A stretch of DNA of 64,000 nt from Nocardioides furvisabuli (GTDB taxonomy: Bacteria > Actinomycetota > Actinomycetes > Propionibacteriales > Nocardioidaceae): the NCBI RefSeq assembly GCF_021083185.1, contig NZ_JAIGQB010000002.1:372001-436000 (forward strand), in the 5' to 3' direction. The notes beneath the pieces are model-generated. The model worked only from the letters and a program-made list of their open reading frames with translations, ran no database searches and was not told the origin of the DNA. Shown one piece after another: positions 8,231 to 21,065 of the stretch (its first letter is position 1; each line of letters begins with the position of its first letter). Made by a program: the position numbers and the translations under genes.

Positions 8231-8278
8231 CCTCGGCCCGGCGCCACGGAGATGAAACCGGTGGGCGCCGGGCCGGGG
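8231..8278 (-). terminator. Terminator-like hairpin after the paralogous secreted protein
   Basis: A 15-base arm at 8231-8245 pairs with 8264-8278, with a single G-T mismatch and an 18-base loop. It sits 25 bases past the stop at 8304 and before the riboswitch promoter, so it separates the two transcription units. There is no U-tract. The whole gene-free stretch 7985-8303 is accounted for by the hairpin, riboswitch, promoter and this stem. Confidence 0.6.
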
Positions 8279-8303
8279 TGGTGTGACAGGTGGAGCGGGT
8301 GGG

Positions 8304-9713
8304 TCAGTTGCGGACCCGGAGGGACGTACGCGCCTGGTCGTCCGAGGTCTTCACCAGGCCGACGCGACGCTGGTTGCCCGCGGGCAGCTGCAGCTTGCGC
8401 ACGATCTTGTCGCCGGACTTCTTGCCCTTCACGCGGCGGAAGTCGCCCTTGACCTGCACGCAGGCGCTCTCGCTCGGAGCCAGACCGAAGACGCGGAACT
8501 GGACGCGCTCACCGGCACGGGCGCTCCTGCGCACCGAGACGATCTTGAGGTCGTCCTTGCTGGCCGGCGCGAACTGCAGGCCCAGCACCGCCTGGGCGGT
8601 GGCGCGGCGCCACTCGTCACGCGCCTCGGCCGGGATCCCGGTCGTCGAGGAGGCCTTCACCCGGTCCTTGCGGTAGGCCACGGCGCCGGTGTCCTTGGTC
8701 AGCGCCGTGCGGCACTTGTACTTGTCGACCGGCTGGTTCTTGCGCACCCACAGCGCCGCCTTCAGGGCTGCGTCGCGCTCCTTCAGCAGGCCGAGGGCGA
8801 AGCCGCCGATGGCCGTCGAGTTGGTGTTGATCTTGCTGATCGGCGCGGCCGCGCGGAACGCCCCGCTCCCCCGCTGACGGTCGAGGAGCCAGGCGCCGGC
8901 CTTGTCGAGCGCCGCCTTGACGGCCGGGGTCTTGTCGTCGGACTCGACCAGGTTGATCACCGCCAGCGCGGTGGCGTCCGGGTCGGCCTCGCTGCCCGGA
9001 GCGCCCTCGGTGCACGCCTGGTTGGGCACGTCGGCCTTCGCGAAGCTCGTGCGGAAGTAGCCCGAGGCGCACTGCTGCTTGAGCAGGAAGTCGCGCGCCG
9101 CGGCCGCCTCGGTGGACCGGGACTGCGTCAGGGCCCGTACGGCGTAGGACTGGCCCACGACGTTGGCGTAGTTGCCGAACTCCGACTTGTCGAAGATCCG
9201 CCCGGCGATCGCCGCGGCCTGCGGCTCTGCCGCCGGGTCTGCGGGCACGTTGGCGGTGCGCTCCTCCAGGCGGGCGATGAGGTTGACCCCGCCGTAGCTG
9301 GTCGGGTTCTGCTTCGCCACCTTCGCATAGACGGCGGCCTTGGCCAGCGGTCCGGCGTAGGACTCCTTGGTGCCGTCGCCGACGTACTCGCCGATGCGGG
9401 CCTCGAGGGCCTTGGTGATCGCCGCGTTGACGGCGCCCTGGTCGACGACCGTCGACAGGGCCATGCCGGTGTCGATGGTGAGACCGAAGTCAGGGCCGTT
9501 CTCGCCGACGATGAGGCCGTTGGTGAGCTCGTCGGCGAGCCACTCGGCGGCGATCGTGGAGGGAGTGCTGTCGGTGGAGGCCGCAGCCTTGGCGGCACGC
9601 AGGGCCGGCGAGGGCTCCGCGGAGGCCGGCGGGGCGGCCAGCAGGCCGGCTCCCAGGGCGACGGTCGACAGCGCGACCGCGGCTGATCGGATGGGTCGAA
9701 TGCGATGGTGCAT
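8304..9713 (-). CDS. Secreted prenyltransferase-repeat protein, paralogue of the riboswitch-controlled one
   Basis: A 469-residue exported protein with a signal peptide ending near PPASA (about 30). It shares its architecture and several blocks with the 571-residue neighbour: GxNGPDFGLTIDTGMALS against GEYGPEYGPSIDAGLALS, SYGGVNL against SYGGVDL, GNYANVVGQS against GDYANVISQS, and QQCASGYFR with a following DATALAVINL. Residues 35-390 are alpha-barrel repeats. The C-terminal part is a single short beta domain (about 395-469), smaller than the neighbour's. The start is set by an AAGGA site 5 bases before the ATG. There is no B12 riboswitch; its promoter carries a palindrome instead. It is perhaps a second carrier or a carrier of different specificity. 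Confidence 0.75.
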   Translation of the reverse strand: MHHRIRPIRSAAVALSTVALGAGLLAAPPASAEPSPALRAAKAAASTDSTPSTIAAEWLADELTNGLIVGENGPDFGLTIDTGMALSTVVDQGAVNAAITKALEARIGEYVGDGTKESYAGPLAKAAVYAKVAKQNPTSYGGVNLIARLEERTANVPADPAAEPQAAAIAGRIFDKSEFGNYANVVGQSYAVRALTQSRSTEAAAARDFLLKQQCASGYFRTSFAKADVPNQACTEGAPGSEADPDATALAVINLVESDDKTPAVKAALDKAGAWLLDRQRGSGAFRAAAPISKINTNSTAIGGFALGLLKERDAALKAALWVRKNQPVDKYKCRTALTKDTGAVAYRKDRVKASSTTGIPAEARDEWRRATAQAVLGLQFAPASKDDLKIVSVRRSARAGERVQFRVFGLAPSESACVQVKGDFRRVKGKKSGDKIVRKLQLPAGNQRRVGLVKTSDDQARTSLRVRN

Positions 9714-9823
9714 GACGTCCTTCCCGCTCGCGAGGGAAAGGCGCACGTCGACGTCTGACGACGCCGCCGTCCCCCGGGTGTTGCGAGCGTTGGTTGGTGT
9801 TGTGACCAATGTGACTCGCGCCG

Positions 9824-9846
9824 ACCCTAACAAGTTGTCTAGACAG
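9824..9846 (-). promoter_or_regulatory. Promoter with GntR-type palindrome TGTCTAGACA
   Basis: A perfect 10-base palindrome at 9836-9845 lies 6 bases upstream of a TAGGGT -10 hexamer (9829 to 9824, minus strand), where a bound repressor would block polymerase. TTGTCTAGACAA-like sites are typical of GntR/HutC-family regulators. No such regulator is encoded in the window. The leader to the ATG at 9713 would be about 100 bases. Confidence 0.5.
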
Positions 9847-9872
9847 ATCGGGAGGTTCCCCGGGGGGTCGGC

Positions 9873-11377
9873 TCAGCCCAGCTTCTCCAGGATCAGCTCA
9901 CGCACCCGGCCCGCGTCGGCCTGCCCGCGCATCTGCTTCATCACCGCACCGATGAGCGCACCGGCGGCCGCGTGCTTGCCGTCGCGGATCTTGTCGGCGA
10001 CGTCGGGGTTGGCCGCGATCGCGTCGTCGACCGCTGCTCCCAGGGCGCCGTCGTCGGAGACCACGGCGAGGCCGCGCTTCTCGACGACCTCGTCGGGAGT
10101 GCCCTCACCGGCCAGCACGCCCTCGAAGACCTGGCGGGCGAGCTTGTCGTTGACGACCTTCTCGTCGACCAGCGCCTGGATGCGGGCGACCTGGGCGGGG
10201 GTGATGGGGAGGTCGACGATGTCGACGCCGTCCTCGTTGCTGCGGCGGGCCAGCTCGCCGAGCCACCACTTGCGTGCGGCCTGCGGGGCCGCGCCCTCGG
10301 CGATGGTCTGCTCGACCAGCCCGAGCGCACCGGCGCCGACGGTGTCGCGCATCTCCATGTCGCTGAAGCCCCACTCGGCCTGCAGCCGGGCCCGGCGGGT
10401 CGTCGGGTTCTCCGGCAGCGTGCCGCGCAGCTCCTCGACCCACTCGCGGCTCGGGGCGACCGGCACGAGGTCGGGCTCGGGGAAGTAGCGGTAGTCCTCC
10501 GCGTCGGACTTCTCGCGCCCGCTCGTGGTGATGCCGGTGTCCTCGTGCCAGTGACGGGTCTCCTGCAGGATCGTGCCGCCGCCGCTGAGGATCGCGCCGT
10601 GGCGCTGCATCTCGTAGCGCACGGCGCGCTCCACGGACCGGAACGAGTTGACGTTCTTGGTCTCGGTGCGCGTGCCGAGGGTGCCGCTGCCCTTGGGGGC
10701 CAGCGACAGGTTCACGTCGGCTCGCAGGTTGCCCTGGTCCATCCGGGCCTCGGAGACACCGAGCGCCACGATGAGCTCGCGCAGCTGGGCGACGTACGCC
10801 TTGGCGACCTCGGGTGCGCGCTCGCCCGCACCCGTGATCGGGCGGGTGACGATCTCGATGAGCGGGATGCCGGCGCGGTTGTAGTCGACGAGGGAGTAGT
10901 CGGCGCCGTGGATGCGACCGGTGGACCCGCCCACGTGCAGCGACTTGCCGGTGTCCTCCTCCATGTGGGCGCGCTCGATCTCGACGCGGAACGTCTCGGT
11001 CCCGCCGTCGTCGGTCGACAGGTCGACGTCCATCCAGCCGTCGAAGCAGATCGGCTCGTCGTACTGCGAGGTCTGGAAGTTCTTCGGCATGTCCGGGTAG
11101 AAGTAGTTCTTCCGCGCGAAGCGGCACCACTCGGCGATGTCGCAGTGCAGCGCGAGGCCGATCCGGATCGCCGACTCGACGGCCTTCGCATTCACCACCG
11201 GCATCGCTCCCGGCAGGCCCAGGCAGGTCGGGCACACGCCCGCGTTGGGCTCGCCGCCGAACGTCGCCGGGCAGCCGCAGAACATCTTCGAGGCGGTGTT
11301 GAGCTCGACGTGGACCTCCAGGCCCAGCGCCGGGTCGTACGCCGCCAGCACGTCCTCGAAGGACATCAGGTTCTCGG

Positions 11378-11381
<4 letters not shown>
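9873..11381 (-). CDS. gatB: Aspartyl/glutamyl-tRNA amidotransferase subunit B
   Basis: A 502-residue protein with the complete GatB layout. The N-terminal kinase/transamidation cradle begins LGLEVHVEL and holds zinc-type cysteines (MFCGCPATF then [11 protein letters not shown]) and [15 protein letters not shown]. The C-terminal helical GatB/YqeY tail (about 350-502) contacts tRNA. With GatA and GatC it converts misacylated Glu-tRNA(Gln), and often Asp-tRNA(Asn), to the amide form. The start overlaps the gatA stop by 4 bases. The length is normal. Confidence 0.97.
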
Positions 11382-12918
<1,537 letters not shown>

Positions 12919-12919
<1 letters not shown>

Positions 12920-13218
12920 CAGGCCTCCTCGCCCAGGATCCGCGGGACCGAGAAGCGCTGCTCCTCCACGGCCGGTGCGCCGGAGAGCGCTTCCTCGGCG
13001 CTGAGGCCGGGCACGACGACGTCCTCGCGGAAGACGTTGGTCAGCGGGATCGCGTGCGAGGTGGGCGGCACGTCGTCCCCGGCGACCCCGTTGATGGAGG
13101 CGACGGACTCGAGGATGACGCTCAGCTGGGGCGCCAGGTGGTCGAGCTCGGCGTCGGAGAGGTCGATGCGGGCGAGGGTGGCCAGGTGGGCCACCTCCTC
13201 GCGAGTGATCTCGGGCAT
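12919..13218 (-). CDS. gatC: Aspartyl/glutamyl-tRNA amidotransferase subunit C
   Basis: A 99-residue protein with the GatC opening ([19 protein letters not shown]) and the closing belt region ([17 protein letters not shown]) that wraps around GatA. It is the first gene of the gatCAB operon. A TAGGAT hexamer 7 bases before the ATG, and no ribosome site, suggest a leaderless message. Confidence 0.96.
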
Positions 13219-13225
13219 GGGGCCA

Positions 13226-13231
13226 ATCCTA
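13226..13231 (-). promoter_or_regulatory. -10 element for leaderless gatC
   Basis: TAGGAT (minus strand) ends 7 bases before the ATG at 13218, which places the transcript start at or next to the first codon. Confidence 0.5.
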
Positions 13232-13252
13232 GGGAGGTTCGCGGCGCGGCTC

Positions 13253-13281
13253 CGCCCGGGTCTCCCGTGGGGACCCGGGCG
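13253..13281 (-). terminator. Terminator-like hairpin after the RTX-like gene
   Basis: CGCCCGGGTC (13253-13262) and GACCCGGGCG (13272-13281) form a perfect 10-bp stem with a 9-base loop, 13 bases beyond the stop at 13294. No T-run follows. It isolates the RTX-like gene from gatC. Confidence 0.6.
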
Positions 13282-13293
13282 AACCGGCGCCGA

Positions 13294-14541
13294 TCAGCAG
13301 CTGGAGCGCTTCTCGGCGGACCTGCAGGTGTCGTTGCCGCCCCGGCCACGGACGATGTCGAAGCCTCTGCCGCCCTCGAGACGGTCCGGCTCGTCGGAAC
13401 CGGTGAGCACGTCGGCTCCGCCGCGGCCGTAGATCATCGCGCGGTAGTCGGGGTGCGCGGTGACGACCTCGGACTCGTTGCTGCCCTTGAAGATCGACAG
13501 CGCCCGCGCCGGCAGGACCACGTCGCTGAAGCCGTTGATGACTCCCTCGATCGTGGAGGGCAGGTCGCGGATGGTGGTCTTCCTCATCTGGTCGATGCGC
13601 ACCGTGGGCTTGATCGCGAGGTTCGAGCTGGGCAGCAGGCGCAGCTTGTCCTGGCCGCCGTAGCCCTTGGCGATGAAGCCGGACTCCGCCGGGATCGGGA
13701 AGGTGATCGTGTCGAGGCCGCTCCCGCCCCGCATCACCTGGTGCAGCTCGGACGCCGAGGTGAGCGTGTCGTTCCCGCTGCCGCCGACGAGCTGGTCGTT
13801 GCCGAGCGTGCCGCTGAGGTCGTCGTCGCCGGCGTCGCCGTAGAGGCGGTCGTTGCCGGCGGCCCCGGAGGCGTCGGCCACGATCGTGTCGTCGCCGCCA
13901 CGGCCGAAGACGGTGTCGTCGCCGCCGCGGACGAAGATCGCGTCGGCGGAGTTGGTGCCCTTGATCGTGTCACCGAGCGCAGTCCCGATGACACGCACGC
14001 CGCCGCTGAAGCCGGTGACGGTGTCGTTGCCGTCGGCCGCGACCGGGACGGTGGCGGCGGCGCGGAAGTCGACCACCACCGGCGCGGGAGCGTCGGCGTA
14101 CGAGACTCCGTCGAGGACCACTCGGGTGCCCTCGGAGGCGGCACGCGGGTCGTGGCCGAGGTCGATGGTGTCGTCGCCGGCGCCGCCGATGATCGTGTCG
14201 CCCTTCTTCAGCACCCGACCGAACCGGTCGATGCGCAGGGAGTCGGTCTCACCGAAGAGACGGTCGTCGCCGTCGCCCCCGTTGACGGTGTCCGCGCCCT
14301 CACCGGCGCAGATCACGTCGTTGCCCCCGAGCCCGCGGATGGTGTCGTTGCCGCCGCGGGCGACGATCACGTCGCGGCGCGCCGTGCCGGTGATGACGTT
14401 GGCCTTGTCGTTGCCCACGATGGTCGCCCTCAGCCCGGCGCAGGTGGGGGCCGCCGCCTGCGCGGTCGGCACGACGGCGAGCGGTGCGGCGAGGCCGGCC
14501 GTGGCGACGAGGGCCGGGACGAGTGATCGGACGATGCGCAT
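13294..14541 (-). CDS. Secreted RTX-like calcium-binding repeat protein
   Basis: A 415-residue protein with a signal peptide ending near AQAA (about 30). Nonapeptide-type repeats of the hemolysin calcium-binding kind occur in three blocks: about 45-97 (GGNDTIRGLGGND, GGDGDDRLFGE), about 170-225 (GGDDTVFGRGGDD, GDAGDDDLSG) and a terminal block (about 370-405, GRGGADVLTG, GGRGFDIVRGRGGND). Such repeats fold into parallel beta-rolls on binding calcium outside the cell. There is no catalytic domain, and no type I secretion genes lie nearby, so it probably leaves by the Sec route. A GGGAG ribosome site 5 bases before the ATG fixes the start. The terminal Cys pair (CRSAEKRSSC) may form a disulphide. 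Role unknown. Confidence 0.8.
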   Translation of the reverse strand: MRIVRSLVPALVATAGLAAPLAVVPTAQAAAPTCAGLRATIVGNDKANVITGTARRDVIVARGGNDTIRGLGGNDVICAGEGADTVNGGDGDDRLFGETDSLRIDRFGRVLKKGDTIIGGAGDDTIDLGHDPRAASEGTRVVLDGVSYADAPAPVVVDFRAAATVPVAADGNDTVTGFSGGVRVIGTALGDTIKGTNSADAIFVRGGDDTVFGRGGDDTIVADASGAAGNDRLYGDAGDDDLSGTLGNDQLVGGSGNDTLTSASELHQVMRGGSGLDTITFPIPAESGFIAKGYGGQDKLRLLPSSNLAIKPTVRIDQMRKTTIRDLPSTIEGVINGFSDVVLPARALSIFKGSNESEVVTAHPDYRAMIYGRGGADVLTGSDEPDRLEGGRGFDIVRGRGGNDTCRSAEKRSSC

Positions 14542-14632
14542 GCTGACTCCCAGGGCTTGGATCCTTTCAGGGTCTCCTGACCACGAACGGTGCATCCCAA
14601 ACCTCGCCCGACCCCCGGATCCGGGCCCGGGG

Positions 14633-16959
<2,327 letters not shown>

Positions 16960-16984
16960 ATCCATCACCTCCACGGAGGACCGC

Positions 16985-17599
16985 GTGACCCCAGCCGAGA
17001 CCGGCACCCGACCCCGGGTCGAGGGCGAGCGCGCGCTGGAGATCTTCGAGGCGACCCTCGCGGTCCTCGACGAGGTCGGCTACGACCTGCTCACCATGGA
17101 CGCGGTCGCCGCCCGCGCGAAGGCGTCGAAGGCCACGCTCTACCGCCGGTGGAAGGGCAAGCCCGAGCTCGTCGTGGCGGCGATCATGGCCCACAAGGGC
17201 GAGACCGTCGTGCCGGACACCGGGAGCCTCCGTGGCGACCTGCTCGCCGCCTACTGCGGCAGCGGGGGCCTCAACGACCCGCTCGCGAAGTCCGTGCTGT
17301 CCGCGGTCGTGGTCGCGATGGGCCGCGACCCCGAGTTCGCCGAGGTCTACCGGCGCGACTTCATCGGCCCCAAGATCGCGGTCTCCCGCGCGATCTACGA
17401 CCGCGCCCGCGTTCGTGGTGAGGTCCACCCGGACGTCGACCTCGACGTCCTCGCCCCCTCCTTGGCGGGCATCGTGCTGCACCGCGCGTTCCTCCTCGGC
17501 GAGGCGGTGACCCCCGACCTGGTGGGCCGCGTGCTCGACGAGGTCATCCTCCCTGCCGCGCTCCACGGCCCGGCGCACGCGCCGCGCCCCACTGCCTGA
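16985..17599 (+). CDS. TetR/AcrR-family transcriptional repressor
   Basis: A 204-residue regulator with the N-terminal TetR helix-turn-helix (about residues 17-63; core LTMDAVAARAKASKATLYRRW) and a helical C-terminal ligand domain of the AcrR_C-type, with VYRRDFIGPK in the middle. GTG start behind a strong GGAGGA site. It is followed 44 bases later by a multidrug-type exporter and preceded by a palindromic operator. The simplest reading is a ligand-sensing repressor of that exporter. The ligand is unknown. Confidence 0.9.
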   Translation: MTPAETGTRPRVEGERALEIFEATLAVLDEVGYDLLTMDAVAARAKASKATLYRRWKGKPELVVAAIMAHKGETVVPDTGSLRGDLLAAYCGSGGLNDPLAKSVLSAVVVAMGRDPEFAEVYRRDFIGPKIAVSRAIYDRARVRGEVHPDVDLDVLAPSLAGIVLHRAFLLGEAVTPDLVGRVLDEVILPAALHGPAHAPRPTA

Positions 17600-17643
17600 C
17601 CTCGCTGCTGCACTCGTACCCGACCTGCCCCGAAGGACTCCCC

Positions 17644-19263
17644 ATGACCGACCTCGCTCCTGTTGCCGACGAGGTGACTCCCGAGCAGCACAAGCGCCTG
17701 CGCTGGGCGCTCGTGCTCATCTCGCTCGCCCAGCTGATGGTGGTGCTCGACTCCACCATCGCCAACATCGCGCTCCCCTTCATCGGCGCCGACCTCGACA
17801 TCGACCAGGCCAACCTGTCGTGGATCGTCACCGGCTACGCCCTCACCTTCGGCGGCTTCCTGCTGCTCGGCGGGCGCCTGGCCGACCTCTACGGCCGCCG
17901 TCGCATCTTCATCGTCGGTGTCCTGGTCTTCGCGGTCGCCTCGCTGGTCGGCGGCTTCGCCTACAACGAGGTCATGCTGCTGTCGGCGCGAGCCCTCCAG
18001 GGCCTCGGCGCCGCGATGGCCTCCCCCGCCGCGCTCGCCCTGATCACCACGACGTTCCCCGCAGGCCGCGAGCGCAACCGCGCCTTCGCCGTGTACGCCG
18101 CCATGGCGGGCGTCGGTGCCGCCGTCGGCCTGATCCTCGGTGGCTGGCTGACCGGTCTCCAGCCGATCCTCGGCCTCGAGGGCTGGCGTTACACCTTCCT
18201 CATCGTCGTGCCGATCGGCCTGGCCGCCGCGTTCTTCGCGCCGCGCTTCTTCGACGAGTCAGAGCGGCACACCGGGTGGCTGGACGTCCCCGGCGCCATC
18301 ACCGGCACCGGCGGCCTGCTCGCCATCGTCTACGGCCTGTCGCGGGCCGGCGACGAGCGCTACGGCTGGGACGACACCACCACCGTCGCCAGCCTCGTCG
18401 TGGGCGTCGCGCTGCTCGGGCTGTTCCTGCTGGTCGAGTCGCGGGCCGAGCACCCACTCATGCCGTTCCGGATCTTCAGGAGCAAGAACCGCGCCGCCGC
18501 GTTCGCCGTGATGATGATCGTCCCGGCCGCGATGTTCGCGATGTTCTTCTTCCTCTCCCTCTTCATCCAACTCGTCGTGGGCTACACCCCGCTCCAGACG
18601 GGCGTGGCGTTCCTGCCCTTCTCGATCGCGATGATCATCTCGGCCACCGCCGCCTCCAAGCTGATCGGCTTCGTCGACCCGCGCTACCTCTCCGGCGTCG
18701 GCACCCTGCTCTCGGGTGCGGCCCTCTACGGCTTCAGCCGGATCACCGTCCCCGAGGACCCGTCGTCGATCCTCGCGTCGATGCCGACCGCCCTCGGCGG
18801 CCAGGGCGTGGCCCTGGGCGACGGCGTCAGCTACTGGACCCAGATCCTGCCGTTCATCGTGCTGATGGCCCTCGGCATGGGGCTCAACTTCGTGCCGCTG
18901 ACCCTGGTCGCGGTGCACCACCTCCGCGCCCAGGACACCGGGATCGGCTCCGGCGTGCTGAACACGATGCAGCAGGTCGGCGGCGCGCTAGGCCTGGCGA
19001 CCCTGAGCACGGTGTCACTGCACTTCGCCCAGACCCGCGCCGACGACATCGCACCGTCGATCGCTGCGGCCGCGCCGGACCTCGACCCCGCCGCGCTCGG
19101 CCAGCTGGCCTCGCTGGGCGCGTTCACCGAGGGCGCGACGATGGCCTTCTTCGTCGGCGCCCTGATGATGCTCGCCGCCTCGGCGATCGTGTGGCTGTTC
19201 CTCGACGTCAAGCACGAGGAGCTCGCCACGGAGGCTGCCCCGGACGGCGTCGGCGTCCACTGA
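17644..19263 (+). CDS. MFS exporter, DHA2 (EmrB/QacA) family
   Basis: A 539-residue protein with about 14 hydrophobic segments, the size and topology of proton-driven drug exporters of the DHA2 group. The opening VVLDSTIANIALPFIGADL is the family's helix 1 motif, the conserved loop reads GGRLADLYGRRRIF, and the proline/glycine-rich helix 5 contains GVGAAVGLILGGWLTG. It sits behind the TetR gene and its operator, suggesting induction by a toxic compound or by an endogenous metabolite. The C-terminal cytoplasmic tail is acidic and short. Confidence 0.92.
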   Translation: MTDLAPVADEVTPEQHKRLRWALVLISLAQLMVVLDSTIANIALPFIGADLDIDQANLSWIVTGYALTFGGFLLLGGRLADLYGRRRIFIVGVLVFAVASLVGGFAYNEVMLLSARALQGLGAAMASPAALALITTTFPAGRERNRAFAVYAAMAGVGAAVGLILGGWLTGLQPILGLEGWRYTFLIVVPIGLAAAFFAPRFFDESERHTGWLDVPGAITGTGGLLAIVYGLSRAGDERYGWDDTTTVASLVVGVALLGLFLLVESRAEHPLMPFRIFRSKNRAAAFAVMMIVPAAMFAMFFFLSLFIQLVVGYTPLQTGVAFLPFSIAMIISATAASKLIGFVDPRYLSGVGTLLSGAALYGFSRITVPEDPSSILASMPTALGGQGVALGDGVSYWTQILPFIVLMALGMGLNFVPLTLVAVHHLRAQDTGIGSGVLNTMQQVGGALGLATLSTVSLHFAQTRADDIAPSIAAAAPDLDPAALGQLASLGAFTEGATMAFFVGALMMLAASAIVWLFLDVKHEELATEAAPDGVGVH

Positions 19264-19313
19264 GCCGTGCCCGGCCCGCCCATCCGAACCCGCCACCGCA
19301 CCGAAGGAGAGTC

Positions 19314-19967
19314 GTGACCGACCCGCACCTGACGACGTACGACGCCCACGGACGCGCCCGCGCGATGATCCTGGTGCTCCACGGCGGGAAGCCGCGCTCG
19401 GCGCAGACGATCGACAGGCGCAGCGCGTCGTGGCGCCGGGCGCTGTGGCTGCAGCGTGAGATCGCCGACCGGGCGCACGAGGCGGGCACGGGCGTGTGGC
19501 TGGTGCGCTACCGCCAGCGGGGGTGGAACGGCGGCGTCGACCGGGCGGCCGACGCCCGATGGGCGCTCGACGCGGTGCGCGACGCGCACGGCGAGGTCCC
19601 GGTCGTGCTGCTGGGTCACTCGATGGGCGCACGGGTCGCCGTGCACGTCGCCGACGACCCGTCCGTGGTGGGCGTCGTGGGCCTGGCACCGTGGTGGTCG
19701 GCGGAGGACCCGGTCGACGCGCTCGCGGGGCGCACGCTCAGGGCCGCTCACGGCCGCCGCGACCGCATCACGTCCTTCCGGGAGACCGCCCGCTACGTCG
19801 AGCGGGCGCGTTCCGTCGCCGACACGGCCAACCTCCACGACATGGGTGCCCTGGGCCACTACATGCTCACCGGCTCGCGCCGCTGGCACGACTGGGCGGT
19901 CGGGGCCTCGCTCGAGGTGCTCAGCAGTCACGTCCCTTCCCCCGAGCTCCCTTCCCCGGAGCGCTGA
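19314..19967 (+). CDS. Alpha/beta hydrolase
   Basis: A 217-residue cytoplasmic hydrolase. It shows the nucleophile elbow GHSMGAR (about residues 100-106), an oxyanion-type HGG near the start (LVLHGGKPRS), and a late catalytic histidine candidate in GALGHYML. No signal peptide. The GTG start is supported by GAAGGAGA 4 bases upstream. It follows the exporter by 50 bases on the same strand and may be part of the same TetR-controlled unit. Substrate unknown. Confidence 0.85.
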   Translation: MTDPHLTTYDAHGRARAMILVLHGGKPRSAQTIDRRSASWRRALWLQREIADRAHEAGTGVWLVRYRQRGWNGGVDRAADARWALDAVRDAHGEVPVVLLGHSMGARVAVHVADDPSVVGVVGLAPWWSAEDPVDALAGRTLRAAHGRRDRITSFRETARYVERARSVADTANLHDMGALGHYMLTGSRRWHDWAVGASLEVLSSHVPSPELPSPER

Positions 19968-20021
19968 GACAGGCCTAGGCTGCCGAACAGCGGCACCAGC
20001 CGCCCAGACCCGGGGGTCGCC

Positions 20022-21065
20022 ATGACACGAGCAGGTCGAGTCCTCATCGCGCTGCTGGCCGCGCTCGCGCTGACGGTCGGGCTGGCAGCCAGCGCCGACG
20101 CGGCGCCTCGCAAGTGGCCGAAGGGACGCATCACCTACGTCGACCGGACCCTGGACCCCGACGCGGTGAAGGCGGCCGTACGGGCGTGGAACACCAGCGG
20201 GATCAACGTGCGCTTCGTGAAGGTGGGGAGCGTCCGCAAGGCCCGCCTCGTCATCCGCAACACCAGGCGGGTCCTCGGCGGCTGCGGCACCGGCTACGGC
20301 ACCCTCGGCTACCCCGGTCCCGGTCGCAGGGCCGAGATCGGCATCCTCCACGGCACCGCCGCGGACGGTCAGAGCTGCGCGTGGCCGGGCCAGACGATCG
20401 TCATGGCCCACGAGCTCGGGCACGTGCTCGGCCTCGACCACATCATGTCCGGCTGCTCGCTGATGAACACCTCGCACACCAACGGCGTCGCGCCGACCCT
20501 GTGCCTGGGCAACAGCGTCGACGAGGCCAAGCCCGGACGCTGGCGGTGCCGGCTGCTGGAGAAGGTCGACCTCAGGAGGGCGAAGCGGATCTACGGCGGC
20601 AGGCCTGAGGTCCGCGACCCCGCCTGGTGCGACGCGGTCGCGCGGATCCCGGCGACCGGGGCGGTGGCAGCCGTCGCCGAGCCCGGCGGCTGGACCACCG
20701 CGACGGTGACCCGCGCCCCGGAGCCGGCCGTGCCCGACTGGCTGGGCACCTGGGCCTACGGCGAGCCCGGCTTCGAGGTCCACGCCACGCCGAACGCCTG
20801 CACCGCGGTGCCGGGCGACGACAGCACCCTGGTCGGGGTGGGCCTCTGGGGCGACGTCCCGGTCGGGGGAACAGCCACCGAGGCCCTCCAGCTGCTGCCG
20901 GCAGGGCCGGTCTGCCTGTCGGTGTGGCAGTTCGACCGGGGCTACAACTTCGCGCAGGCCCCGAGCACCGCGCTGGTCACCGGCACCGCGATCCGCCAGG
21001 CAGCTCGCGCGCACGACCTGCCTGCCCGGGTGCCCGCGCGGGTCGCCGTCACGCCGTTCGACTGA
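20022..21065 (+). CDS. Secreted matrixin-like zinc metalloprotease
   Basis: A 347-residue exported protein with a signal peptide ending near SADA (about 27). The zinc motif HELGHVLGLDH supplies His130, His134 and His140 with Glu131 as catalytic base, and a Met-turn candidate follows (CSLMN), both typical of metzincins of the M10 kind. The catalytic domain spans about 30-195. The C-terminal 150 residues are a separate Trp/Gly-rich region of unknown fold. A TAGGCT hexamer at 19976-19981 may be its -10. It converges stop-to-stop with the MetE-like gene. The physiological target is unknown. Confidence 0.85.
   Translation: MTRAGRVLIALLAALALTVGLAASADAAPRKWPKGRITYVDRTLDPDAVKAAVRAWNTSGINVRFVKVGSVRKARLVIRNTRRVLGGCGTGYGTLGYPGPGRRAEIGILHGTAADGQSCAWPGQTIVMAHELGHVLGLDHIMSGCSLMNTSHTNGVAPTLCLGNSVDEAKPGRWRCRLLEKVDLRRAKRIYGGRPEVRDPAWCDAVARIPATGAVAAVAEPGGWTTATVTRAPEPAVPDWLGTWAYGEPGFEVHATPNACTAVPGDDSTLVGVGLWGDVPVGGTATEALQLLPAGPVCLSVWQFDRGYNFAQAPSTALVTGTAIRQAARAHDLPARVPARVAVTPFD

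Noticed and set aside
9714-9817. Second riboswitch in the leader of the paralogous secreted protein
   Set aside because: No B12 box or other known aptamer core could be read; there is only a small stem near the ribosome site.
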